DNA of 64,000 nt. It comes from Lineus longissimus. Its lineage: Eukaryota > Nemertea > Pilidiophora > Heteronemertea > Lineidae. The notes beneath the pieces are model-generated. The model was not told where the DNA came from. It searched no databases and saw only the letters and a list, made by a program, of their open reading frames with translations. The position numbers and the translations under genes are program-made. Of this stretch, positions 11,251 to 21,294 are shown one piece after another. Numbering within the stretch: the stretch's first letter is position 1; each line of letters begins with the position of its first letter. Location: contig NC_088311.1 of the NCBI RefSeq assembly GCF_910592395.1, positions 6,822,501 to 6,886,500 on the forward strand, read 5' to 3'.

Positions 11251-12341
11251 AGTCATGCCATCAGATCCATGGGTTCTTCGCCTGCTCATTGACCGAGGCA
11301 TGGTGACCTGGAGACAGTGACCGGGTTAGCACTAGCTGGTCGAAGGACATATTCACAGAGCGTCAATTCGCAACTTCTCATCTTTTTAAGGTACCGCCTA
11401 TTCACGTGGACCAAGTCTTACCGAGAAACCTCTCCCTACGTAGCGTGGGGTACGAACCCACCGCAGATTCAGGAGATGTGTGCGTGGTTTCCGAATATCC
11501 TACACCCAATTCCGCCTGATCCCCGATACATGCCTGATGTATCGTGAGACGGAAAACGCACCCAGCGTGCGTAAACACAGGTCTAATAATCGCCCATTCG
11601 CAATATGTTTAACCGCCATCATGCCCCTTTGACATCACCATTTCTCCGCCATCGGGACACAGGCCGCAAACTGAGGGATGGACAGTAATGATAATTTCAG
11701 ACCGTTCAGAGTGTCACAAGTTTAGAGCAAAATCACCTGACAGTTTATTATGGAGTTACACCAAAATGCCGACACACGTGGGTCAGACGAGCGTGTGATT
11801 ACGTCATTATCATCAGGCGGATGGGCAATCTCCCGGTCTTCGGTCCGTCTATCTAATTCTTACCTACAGTAGGTCGAGTGAGACTGTGGCGATGATGATC
11901 ACCATTGACGACGCTTGGAGAATAGCGGATGGGGCGACCATGCTGAGCAATTTTTCGGCGACAATTATAAAAATCCCGTGTATTACTTAGACCCTAACAA
12001 ATTTCTTTCCCTGGTAATTTTTCTCTGTCAGCTTTCCGAATTCTGGGTATTCCGAAAAAAACTTTTAGAACGTCTTTCACCGTCATTCATCAATGAATAG
12101 CGGGACGAATAGTTGGTTGTGACAATGTCTTTCATGACGGGCCTAAGCCTTGTCCCGCCATTAAAAAATCTGACTGTGTTTACTACGAAGGCGCCCGTTC
12201 TTGATTAATTCTCTCCGAGCCCGCCCAGTTCTTCTCCATAAGTCAACATTAGAGACACAGTCCAACTGTCAGACAGAGTTTGCGTTGAGTTTTGCAGCTG
12301 AGCCCCAGACATTAAGCCTCTTGTTCTTTCTTCATTCACTG

Positions 12342-12768
12342 ATGGATTTGGTGAGTCCCGTGTGGACGTGTGGTGAAAGTAAAGGTTTTATTTTTGTTTG
12401 TTGTCCTATGTCAACTACATTAGAGGTTAATCATCCAACTTCACATTTTAGCCTTAGTCTGTCCTTAAACCTTTTAGAACTTGGATGAACTCCGATGGCT
12501 GCTCACTCAGTGCAACAACCTGAGCGCTTCTGACCCATGCCCATTACATCTTGCCCCAATAAGTCCAATCCCCACCGAAGTGACAGGCAGTCTCGTGGAG
12601 CTTGTTGAGGGACTTTGCGATCTCCGACCCTTGTTTATTGTCAGGATGGACCTATACACCTGGATGGAGTTTGACAAAAATACCTGTCCAGAGTTGTATG
12701 CTGCCTGGTGGGTGGCCCTCTTGACTTCTATACTTGAAAAGTGCTTCTTGGTGCTGACACTACCATGA
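12342..12768 (+). CDS. Possible small two-exon gene, unknown product
   Basis: ATG GAT TTG (12342-12350) is followed by a good donor GTGAGT. An acceptor CTTTTAG ends at 12477 and the frame then stays open from AACTTGGATGAACTCC to a stop at 12766-12768, giving about 99 residues with hydrophobic C-terminus (ILEKCFLVLTLP). I recognise no family. Codon use looks more coding-like than nearby DNA, but open frames of this length occur by chance. It may equally be a relic exon. Confidence 0.18.
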
Positions 12769-12859
12769 TCACAGTGCAAGGGAGCTGCTCCCAACAGGAT
12801 ATTCATAACACCGCCGCAGTCACCTTGGAATCTGTTCGGTCTCGTGTTTCAGTAGACAC

Positions 12860-13590
12860 GACCTTAGAGACTGCAATGACACATCGCCTTGCAAAGTCTT
12901 GCATTTCAGTTGTCACATTGTGAAAGACACCTCCATTATACTGCCTATTGTCTTGAACAGAGGTCACATCATGTAAAATTGCCATGACATGTCGCATTCC
13001 ATGTCCCAAATTGTAGATGTCTCATCGTGAGAAATGGCTATGATATTTCACCTTGCCATGTTTTGAATTGCAGTTGTGAGAGTTTTCACGAATTATAGTT
13101 GTCACATCAAGAGTATGGTCATGACATGTCACCTTTCCATATTTCGAGCTATACCTAGTTGTATTGCTATAGCTCATTTGTAAGAGACAGCTCTGACAGG
13201 TCACCTTGCCATGTCTCAAATGACAGTCATCACATTGTGGGTGAGGGCTTGAGGGACACCAATGACATGATGCTTTGCATGTCTCAAATTATCAGTTGTC
13301 ACATCATAAGTAATGGCCATGGCATGTCGCCTTGATGACGTAGAGATGGTCAAGTAGGGTCTCCAAATATAGTTGTCACATCATATGAGACGGCGCTGAC
13401 CCGTCACACTGCCATGTCTCCAGTTGGAAGTCGTCACATCGTAAGAGACAGCTTTCCCACGATTGTCTGAGTTATAGTTGTTGTCACATAAGGGACTGCT
13501 TTGACATGCCACTGTTCCAAGTCTTATAGTTGTTACATCGACAGATGGCTATGACAGTTTGCCTTGCCATGACGAGGCATTGATTGAATG
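12860..13590. repeat. Degenerate ~60-75-bp minisatellite
   Basis: Roughly ten diverged units, each built from AGTTGTCACATCGTAAGAGA, a CTATGACATGTCACCTTGCC block and TGTCTCAAAT. The units vary in length and have many substitutions, so the array is old. Confidence 0.75.
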
Positions 13591-13659
13591 CCAGCTCCAA
13601 CAGTCATGACAAGTTGTGTGTAATGAAGAAAAAAATAATAATGCAAGGTAATATTTAGG

Positions 13660-15933
13660 AACCATGTACAAAATTTTTATTTACAAGTACCATTTTTGTA
13701 GCATGATCCAAAGTTTATACACAAGAGACAAACCTCTTAATGAATACTGTAACCCTGAAATTTTTTTCTAAATTTAAATTTCAGCAATTTCCCTACCCTT
13801 CAAATTACTATGGTACAGTCTTGACACACCACTGACAGACAAATCATCTGCGTGCCTTCTTTCACGGCCGACCGCGTAGATCTACGAGGACCAAACTCCC
13901 TCTTCCAGCAGGTTATCCCTGCTTTGAAGGCTTCAAATGCCATCTCCAGGGAAAGATAGGAGCTGAAACCAGTTCTTGATGAAACCAAAAGCGAGTCCGA
14001 CTTCAGGAATATTTTGGGGGTGCTGAAAAGGGTGTAATTTTTCGACATTTTCTCCATTGAATTGGGACGCTTTGCTCATGGAGAAGCTATTACATAAGAA
14101 CTTAGAATTAGTCCAGCCCTAGGGGTGTTACTTTCATATCAGTCAGAGTTTCAGTATTCACATAGCACATAAGTGACAGGTGACAATCCGGCACATCAGG
14201 TAGAACGGGTTATTTGAATTCAGCTCTTTTGTCTAAGCCGAGGATGATTCAAACTTCTAAGGAAATACTTCAATAAAAGGTTCATAATGTTCTTCATATC
14301 TAGTCATGATTTCCAACATCATGCAACAAGAAATCTATACATCATGCACAAATATAATTTAGAGTTTAGACGACACACAAAGCATTTTCTCATTACTCTG
14401 CCCAAACATTCCAGTTGGTCTCACCTTGATGGTCGGTGCAAGTACAAATGTATTTTGTATCGATGAAATGATCAGGCAAGTATATTATACAGCGTACAAG
14501 TACCTAAAAGAATTTACAATATTATGACGTAGTTCGTGGCACAAAAATGTGACCCACCACGACAAAATGAGTCGCATGTCGCACAGAAGATGAGCCTAAA
14601 ATGACACCAGGACATAATAGAAGAAATTGATGTACTCAGATGTCACAAAAGGCTGACAACAGTGAAATGAATGACCAGTCCGTCTCAACCTGTCAAGCTC
14701 GGAAAGACATGCGATTTCGTCATGGCGGGTCACAAATATCATCAGTTAACTCATTCCACAACATTGTCCTATAATCAGGCCTTGTTTAAAACAGTCCCAA
14801 GGTAGTAATAACTGGGCACCATGGCTTGGTCATAGACAATGGCTGAACCGTCGGACTGAAGCAATTCCAGCCACATCATCGCATGCCATTCTCAGCAAGT
14901 ACATATGATACATTTGTACAACTAAATGACTGAAATTCAGTGCAGTGGCTATCATTTTTGTTGAAGCTGTGAATGCGATGCTTCTTGATTCTCCTCAGTT
15001 TTTGATTATGTAGAAAGGGAGGTCTAAGTGTCATTCTCAAAAAAAATAGACGTCCAACTATCCACTTGGTTGGTTTATATCCTTCCATTTGCTGGAAGAG
15101 CGGCAATAGTTCCAAATATAGCTAGTTATCCATGAGCACAATCATGTACAAATGGAATAATTTTATGTTCCAAATAACAATTGTGGTTTTCGCATCCCAA
15201 ACATAACGTAAATCACACCTTAAAAACGTGTTCAACTAAGTGAAGATTTGGTCTGTACTAACTAATTCATTTGCAAACACTTAGTGATATTGATCAACTG
15301 AATTTTGGTTCCTTTGAGGTTCAAAATCACAACAATCAATATAGCCCTTATTTCTTCCCAACCTAACTTTCCATGTCAGCAAAAACCCAGCAATATAACC
15401 TACAACACATGATAACAACGAACATTCATACATTGATCGGCAATGTAAAAATAACCCACTTGTTCTTTTCCAAATAAATATTGCAATTCATACAATTATG
15501 ACATGAATTATGAGCCTACTGCAGACAGGCAGCAAATATTAGGCTTCTTTTACAACTGCATTCACCAGAAACGACCTATGATCAACAGAAGCTTAGATAA
15601 TGCAAGGAAGTTGATTTGAAGTCAATTTGTAGAGAAACAACCAGTTTGGGACCAAAACCACTGTCCTTGACAGAAAAGGGTGTCCTGCTGACAGAGGTGT
15701 TCACAAAGTGAGGTTCTACTGTATGTTCATCCACAGTGGAATCCCTCAAGAAAAAAATTACCACACAAGTAATTCCTGCATGGAAAAGGTAAAAAAATAT
15801 CATAAGTATTATTGATATACTGCTCCATTTTGGTATTGCTCTGGAGCAGACGGGCCACTGCCTGACAGACAGTAAAAAACTGTCCGATTGTCATCCAATG
15901 AGTATTCCACTTCAAGTTGTTAACCTAGACACG
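13660..15933 (-). other. Probable LEPROT 3'UTR
   Basis: It follows the TGA stop (15934-15936 on the minus strand). A minus-strand AATAAA occupies 13676-13681 (TTTATT on the plus strand) and could be the distal poly(A) signal, giving a 3'UTR above 2 kb. No coding signal is seen. A half pogo-like MITE (15625-15721) lies near the proximal end. Confidence 0.45.
15625..15721. mobile_element. Half copy of pogo-like MITE
   Basis: Only the right end is preserved: it finishes GTGAGGTTCTACTG followed by TA, with the family's internal TTTGGGACCAAAA block. Confidence 0.6.
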
Positions 15934-18301
15934 TCACCACATTGAGTAGTCAAAGTCCTCGTTGCCAAACGTGTAGAAATATCCTAATATCGTTATGAAT
16001 ACAACAGTGTTTCCTGCCATGACGAGGCCCATCGCGCCCCACTGGATCTGTAAGTAGAAGACTAGTTCTTAGTTGAAAGAATTATGAAAGTAATCTAGGT
16101 TTTCCCGATGGTCATTTGACAGGTTTTAAGCAGCACTGCAAGTTCTTAACGGCCTTAACTCGTTAACTTGAAGGATTTTAGCAACCCAAGTTTTGAGTGG
16201 ACCATGGAGTAAGGCAATTTAGACATGCTAGACAAAGAGACCTGCCTAGAGTCTGACACAGACTATGGGTTTGAACCAGGGACCTTTTGACTGCTAGACA
16301 AGCTACAAGACTGCAGCGACTCCTTCATGAATGATAGTATTCATATGCCACAATTTCGATGAAGATGACAATGATAATGATTATTATGATGGTTATTACC
16401 ATGTACCTTTATCAAAAGTAAGGTAATAACCAACACACGAAACCACTTACCACAGGCATTGCTAATGGGGTATGTGCTAATACAACCGGCAAGCCATATG
16501 CTGATACGACAATACCGGTTGTCATAAATATGTTAAATTCCACAAGGGCACTGCTCGCCGAGTCCAAGCTGCCTGCATAACGTCTTGATATAATTGTTGG
16601 GACCGGTGAAAGTGCGTAGAAGATCAGCACAAACATGGGCCACCAGTTGCTGCAATCAAAAAGGAAAGAATGAGAAAAATTTAGATACATGTACAGTTTT
16701 TTGGCCACCTCCCCAAATGTTTTGAACCCCCATCTGGGGTGTAAAAGGTCATCCTATCACTTGCTACTTCAGCAGCAAGTGAAAGGTTCCATAGCACATA
16801 TATCATGCATTGTGGTACTACATGTATGCCTATACGTGTAATACTATGTACATGCTTATACATGTTACCAGCTTGAAATGGAACTGTTTTCCTTTACATG
16901 TTATCATTGTCTTTTTGTCAGAGTCTTCAATTACACGAGAGTAAAAAACTGCTACATTACTGAGCAGAATAGCAGGCTTAGAGCACTCACATTGATTGCA
17001 ACAAACTCCTTTGTATTTGTGAGGCCTAAGCTCTATAGATAATTATAAGTGGCTAGATTTAACTCTTTCGATGGTATAATTTAACTAGTATGTTCATTGA
17101 TATACTTACTTGAATTGTGGTAAAGCACATCCCAGTACCAACAGTGTGATGCCAATGGCAGCTGAGAAAGCCAGGAGGACGAGGCTGCAAGTCATAGTTA
17201 GAACTATGTCAACAAAAGACAAACAAACCAATCCTAATTTACCCAAAACTTTAAGTTCTGTTCCAAACTATAGCTAAAGAACTCTGTTCTAAAACCCTCT
17301 AGTTTTATGGCTCGATAGCAGTGACACTGACAGTATAATTCTAACAGAAAGGTCAGACATTTTTAAGTACTGATCCATGATCTATAGCTTCATTGCGTTA
17401 CTATACGAGATTATACAATGGATATGTACATTTTCTCTGCTTTTATAACATGGGTTTTATGATTGTATTTTTACACGTTAAGAGCTTCATTAGTTTTGTG
17501 TAACACTCAACAGGGTAATACTTACGCTGACATTCCAATGAGAAGAAAGAAGATGTCGAAATGAAAAAGAAACAAAATCAAAGCGATTAGAACTTGTATC
17601 AGGAAATATGCAATACCCAATATCAATATCACAGAACTCCTTTTTATTACTGAATCAATAATAAATATTCACTAGTTAGGTCCACACTGTGAAACTGAAA
17701 GCAACTGAAGTTTACCATGTCCATATAGGCCTATGATGTTGTGTGTAGGCCTATATATATATATACAGTAGAACCTCTCTATTAAGGACACCCTCGGGAC
17801 TGACAAATGCTGTCCTTAATAGAGAGGTGTCCTGATTAGAGAGGTCAAATTGAATGGAAATTTCCAATTTGGGACCAAAATTAGTGTCCTTAAATAATAG
17901 AGAGGTTGTCCTTAATAGAGAGGCGTCCGCAAAGGGAGGTTCTACTGTACATACAAAGGGAAAACCTATACATGATTAAAAAGTGTATGATATTACTGGT
18001 ATGATAGTGTTTACCGAGAGTGAAAATCACATGACACAGTTAAACGAAATGACGATGACATGCATCATTGATTTTCATCAATATGAATATCATGAAAAGA
18101 TAGGTAAAAATGACACGAGCTGGGTGTTTCCATCTCGTTTACCTTCCTTGATCAAGCAACCCCTACAACTTTTGACTGTAACATTTGAGCATCAAATAGG
18201 CATACATTATGCCAAATCTGATCACGATCCAACATCTGTGACTAATAAAAACCGGTGATTTTATTCACCAACTTGGAAAAATTACCTCTGATGCCCGCCA
18301 T
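15934..18301 (-). CDS. LEPROT: Leptin receptor overlapping transcript-like / VPS55 family membrane protein
   Basis: LEPROT/VPS55 proteins are small four-helix membrane proteins of Golgi and endosomes that influence receptor sorting to the surface or lysosome. Minus-strand exons: 18286-18301 (MAGIR), an optional 17526-17649, 17110-17184 (or 17110-17203), 16451-16649, 15934-16047. Family blocks are clear: [52 protein letters not shown], and the acidic-aromatic end DFDYSMW. Two in-frame models exist. With 17526-17649 the protein is 175 residues; skipping it and using the acceptor before 17203 gives 140 residues, close to the usual ~131. It is transcribed away from Patched, whose start lies 3 kb off. 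Confidence 0.93.
16225..16335 (-). mobile_element. tRNA-derived SINE relic
   Basis: The minus strand reads TAGCTTGTCTAGCAGTC, a B-box-like GGTTCAAACCC and then AGACTCTAGGCAGGTCTCTTTGTCTA. The last block recurs at 24530-24640, so both are copies of one family. Confidence 0.5.
17526..17649 (-). CDS. LEPROT: Optional hydrophobic exon of LEPROT
   Basis: Bounded by acceptor TTATTGATTCAG and strong donor GTAAGT on the minus strand. It enters in phase 1 from MAGIR and leaves in phase 2 into the exon at 17184, so both junctions stay in frame. It encodes a short basic stretch (VIKRSS) and then almost only aliphatic and aromatic residues ([19 protein letters not shown]...), a potential extra membrane helix or hairpin not present in canonical family members. 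No transcript evidence is available. Confidence 0.5.
17766..17947. mobile_element. Intact pogo-like MITE
   Basis: 182 bp, TIRs CAGTAGAACCTC and GAGGTTCTACTG, flanked on both sides by TA (17764-17765, 17948-17949), the target duplication of pogo/Tc1-mariner elements. The interior repeats AATAGAGAGGTGTCC-type blocks in both orientations and has no ORF. It lies in a LEPROT intron. Confidence 0.8.
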
Positions 18302-18323
18302 CTTGACAGCTTGAATGACGTCA
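18294..18323 (-). promoter_or_regulatory. LEPROT promoter core: YY1-type and CRE-type sites
   Basis: The LEPROT start codon lies in CAAGATGGCGGG (minus strand), a YY1-like consensus overlapping the ATG. Fifteen bases upstream is a full palindromic CRE, TGACGTCA (18316-18323). No TATA box is seen. Overlap of YY1 motif and start codon is common in housekeeping genes with short 5' leaders. Confidence 0.5.
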
Positions 18324-18760
18324 GTGTTAGTGGGAAGATTTGTCCACAGATGGCGAGAGTGCATAAATGTAGTCGTACTGGTGAAGAGCGGCAAATTCAA
18401 ATGCAATGCAATGGTGCTCTTAGTGACTACTATTCAGATCTTGGACATTGTAGCCGCTACTGTCATCAGTTTGGTTGCGACATCTCTACAGGGAAACATA
18501 CAAGACATATGCCTTCCCAAATCAAATAATTGCTTGATGTGAATTTAAACTATTTTTGTAATCGCTCGCTGATAAATGATCGAGATATTAATTGCAAGAG
18601 CAGAAATAAAAATGTGGAAAATATTAGCTTTCATAAGAAGATTGATTGCATTCAGGGAGAATGGGGAACAAGCAACCTTCCCTCCCCAGATCGATCCCCT
18701 GCAGTGTAAAGTTGATAGGGCCTACAACAGGTAGCAGCACAGACGTTTGGCCAACAAAAG

Positions 18761-18831
18761 GGCTTGCCCGGGAGTTGAACCCGGAACCTCTCGCATCTAA
18801 AGCGAGAATCGTACCACTGGACCAACGAGCG
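18761..18831 (-). tRNA. tRNA-like sequence, anticodon TAG (probable pseudogene or SINE head)
   Basis: The minus strand folds as a cloverleaf. The A box is TGGTCCAGTGG, the anticodon stem CTCGC/GCGAG, the loop TTTAGAT (anticodon TAG), the T arm CCGGG-TTCAACT-CCCGG. The body resembles tRNA-Pro. There is no long variable arm, which a genuine tRNA-Leu(TAG) would have. The acceptor stem has two mismatches (positions 1:72 and 5:68), so it is probably not charged normally. Internal promoter boxes look usable. Confidence 0.5.
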
Positions 18832-18868
18832 GTTCTATCGGCATCATTTGTTACTGGTGCATTAATAC

Positions 18869-19060
18869 ATGTTTAAATGTATCAACCAGCTTTCACGCGC
18901 TGAAATGCAGTCGTGGTGTGTTCGTAAAGGAGCCAAGAACATCCCTTCACGACGGTTGAACATAGCGATGCGTTTAGCGTGTGCCCGAGAGAATGTCCGT
19001 CTCCGAGACCGCTGGGAAAAAAACATAGATGTGGAAGAATTGCTGGCCGTTCTCAGTTAG
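18869..19060 (+). CDS. Doubtful 63-codon ORF
   Basis: The encoded peptide has a stretch (LSRAEMQSWCVRKGAK) faintly like a SAP-type helix-turn-helix and is rich in Arg and Ala. There is no promoter, homologous neighbour or splice partner that I can identify. It may be a fragment of an old mobile element. Confidence 0.15.
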   Translation: MFKCINQLSRAEMQSWCVRKGAKNIPSRRLNIAMRLACARENVRLRDRWEKNIDVEELLAVLS

Positions 19061-20026
19061 TTAATAGTAAGTCGTGATTTAGCGAGTGAATATCATCTTT
19101 TCTGAATGTGTGAATATTATTTAGGCAAACACTCTCAATGAACCACTTTGTACTTTGAACTTACTAATACTTTACTCTATACGTTCAGATAACGTCATCG
19201 GGATAAAACCGCAGTAGTAATGCTGAGAGAATCGGTACTGCATAAATAGGCTGTGGTATGTAAGTTAAGTTCAGATAAGCTGTGATCTAAGGGTCAACAG
19301 AGGCATATTTGGGGTTCAAGCTGTAAATCGTCCCCGCCCTAAAAACGGGCGTGATTTTTTTATTTCATGCAAAGCCTAGTTCCAATGTCTTAGCTCAGAT
19401 GGCAGCACTTGATAGTGACGGACTCGTAAAGATGTGGCAAGTGTCATACGGCTTTATATATATATCGATAAGGCAGACTGAGAAACATGATGTTGATCGG
19501 GGCATACTATTAAAATTAATATAGGCCTACGCGGAATGTACAAAACTACGACTCGCACGAAAGTGCAAGTTTAAAAGTTTGCAATGTCCTCGGCCTACTG
19601 ACGGTCATAGTCTCTTTAGAACCATACCATAATCCAATACAATATAATTGGGCCGAACACGTTTTCCAGGGGGACATTTTGTGCTTAACCACTTTTTCCC
19701 CATCGGTACAAAACCACTCCGACGCGCAAGAACATACCGGTGTAAACGTTTGAAATGTCCTCGGATAAAATGTCCGGATAACGTGTGCGAGGGGAGGAGC
19801 ATACGACTGACTCTGGTGCTCGAGGATTAGTTCAACCAAAAGTCGACGAAATGACACAGTGCCGGTCGGAGTTGACAACAACGTAAAGTATAAGATCGGA
19901 CTTTTTGAGTACTTTAACCCCTGGTGAACGATGGTGATCTAGAATGAGTTGGCAACCGCTTATATACAAGCCTTCCTGCCCAGTTGCTCCCGGGTATATA
20001 CACATCGCCTGTAAACACTAAAGAGC

Positions 20027-20035
20027 GACCACCCA
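20027..20035 (+). promoter_or_regulatory. GLI/Ci consensus site upstream of Patched
   Basis: Exact GACCACCCA, 1,260 bp upstream of the Patched start codon. This nonamer is the optimal GLI/Cubitus interruptus site, and it drives Hedgehog-dependent Patched transcription in flies and vertebrates. Confidence 0.6.
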
Positions 20036-20573
20036 AGTTAACATACGCAGAGGAATTTTGTCACAAATATACCTTCAGCTTAGGATAATATCCCCCGTCC
20101 AGATTCATAAGCAACAGAGGTTTATAACCTGAGAATTGGCGAGGTTTCTCCAGACTGCAGAGAGGATCTAGCCGTCGTCCTCGCAATATCAAATTTTAAA
20201 TGCTCTTATGGATAACATGCTTAATTGCCACAGTGTCATTGAATGAACTCGAAGGATTAATGCGGATGATGTATTTCTCAATTGTGTCTATCACGATATT
20301 TTAGCCTTTGGATTAAAAGTTGTCCCAGACTGAAGGATAATTTCAACAGGATGCTGTCAATTTCACTCAGAAGTGTAAAATTTGAAGAAAACAAGTGTTA
20401 TTGGGAAAAAGATGTAAGTTGATTGATAGGATTTTAAAATCATCATTATCTTTCTTCTAGGTACTAGATAGGCCTATATAAGCCCCTGCTGTACGTCATT
20501 CGTGCTAGCGTCTTTTGCGTGGCATACGGTTGGGCACATATTGGAATAGACACATGGGCCAACAATATTGTGT

Positions 20574-20986
20574 CCCATGGGAATGATCCGGTTTACCGTC
20601 CGACAGAATCAAAAAGATGATGAGGCTTTTTTTCATTTTTCATTTTTCATTATCATTATTCATTATCGGTTTACAGCCGAGCATGATTCACTGGTCAAAA
20701 CACGTGATTCGGCAAGTTCCAGTAAATGGAAATCGGGTCAGTTATCAACATATGTGGCATTGAAAAAAATGTCTTTACTATGGTGAAGACCCTACCCTAT
20801 CAAGTTTTTTTTTGGTGCTTTTCAATCAGTTTAGGTAAAGATGAACCACTGGAAAGACTGTTTGCATCAAAAATATAATGGCAACAGTAAAATAAATAGC
20901 TTTTTCCAAAAATAGTGAAAAAAATTGACGTTCGCTCTGAACCCATGTGGGAGGTGGACGGTAAACCGGATTAATAATTCCCATGG
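20574..20986. mobile_element. MITE with CCATGGGAAT termini
   Basis: The left end CCATGGGAATGATCCGGTTT matches the inverted right end (GACGGTAAACCGG...ATTCCCATGG, 20956-20986), apart from a short indel. About 410 bp with no ORF. It lies between the upstream GLI site and the Patched start codon. Confidence 0.7.
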
Positions 20987-21067
20987 CCTAATAAGAAGTA
21001 GTATATATTTGTTCCGTTACTGGTTCATCTTTAGGCAACCTGTGTGGTCTTAATACCAAGGTGAGCC

Positions 21068-21294
21068 GTTGCCTGGCGACAAATGTAAGACCGCTGTTAC
21101 ATGAGCAATCGCTCCTCTCAGCCAATCAGAGGTGTGTACGGGAGAACTCCATCAATCAAAGCGCGCTCAGTCTTGGGGAGGAGCGTGTATGTTAAGAGAG
21201 CGTTTAGTTGAACAAGCTTCAGGTAGTGTGTTCGGATGTGCGCTTATACTTTTGGGATTTCTAGCATTATTCTACAGATTTTGAGTATGAGATC
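21068..21294 (+). promoter_or_regulatory. Probable Patched proximal promoter and 5'UTR
   Basis: Holds an RFX X-box-like GTTGCCTGGCGAC (21068-21080) and an inverted-CCAAT-type element CCAATCAGA (21122-21130). No TATA box. An upstream ATG at 21287 opens a frame that overlaps the Patched start codon out of register. Transcription start is not visible and is inferred to be near 21,200. Confidence 0.45.

Larger units (their letters stand above)
10111..13650. other. Intergenic region between PAIP1 and LEPROT tails
   Basis: No recognisable gene. It holds a SINE-like piece (about 10790-10860, GCCTGTCCATTGCGTCTGG...GTGTAAATGGGG), scattered GGTTGTGACATTGTCCC repeats, one unconvincing two-exon ORF (12342-12768) and a degenerate minisatellite (12860-13590). 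Confidence 0.6.
18302..21067. other. Divergent intergenic region LEPROT / Patched
   Basis: Contains the tRNA-like sequence (18761-18831), a 63-codon ORF of doubtful status (18869-19060), two related copies of a short segment (AAGTTTGCAATGTCCTCGG near 19573 and AACGTTTGAAATGTCCTCGG near 19744), a GLI-type site (20027-20035) and a MITE (20574-20986). A small GC hairpin (CCCCGCCCTAAAAACGGGCG, about 19333) is also visible. Confidence 0.6.
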
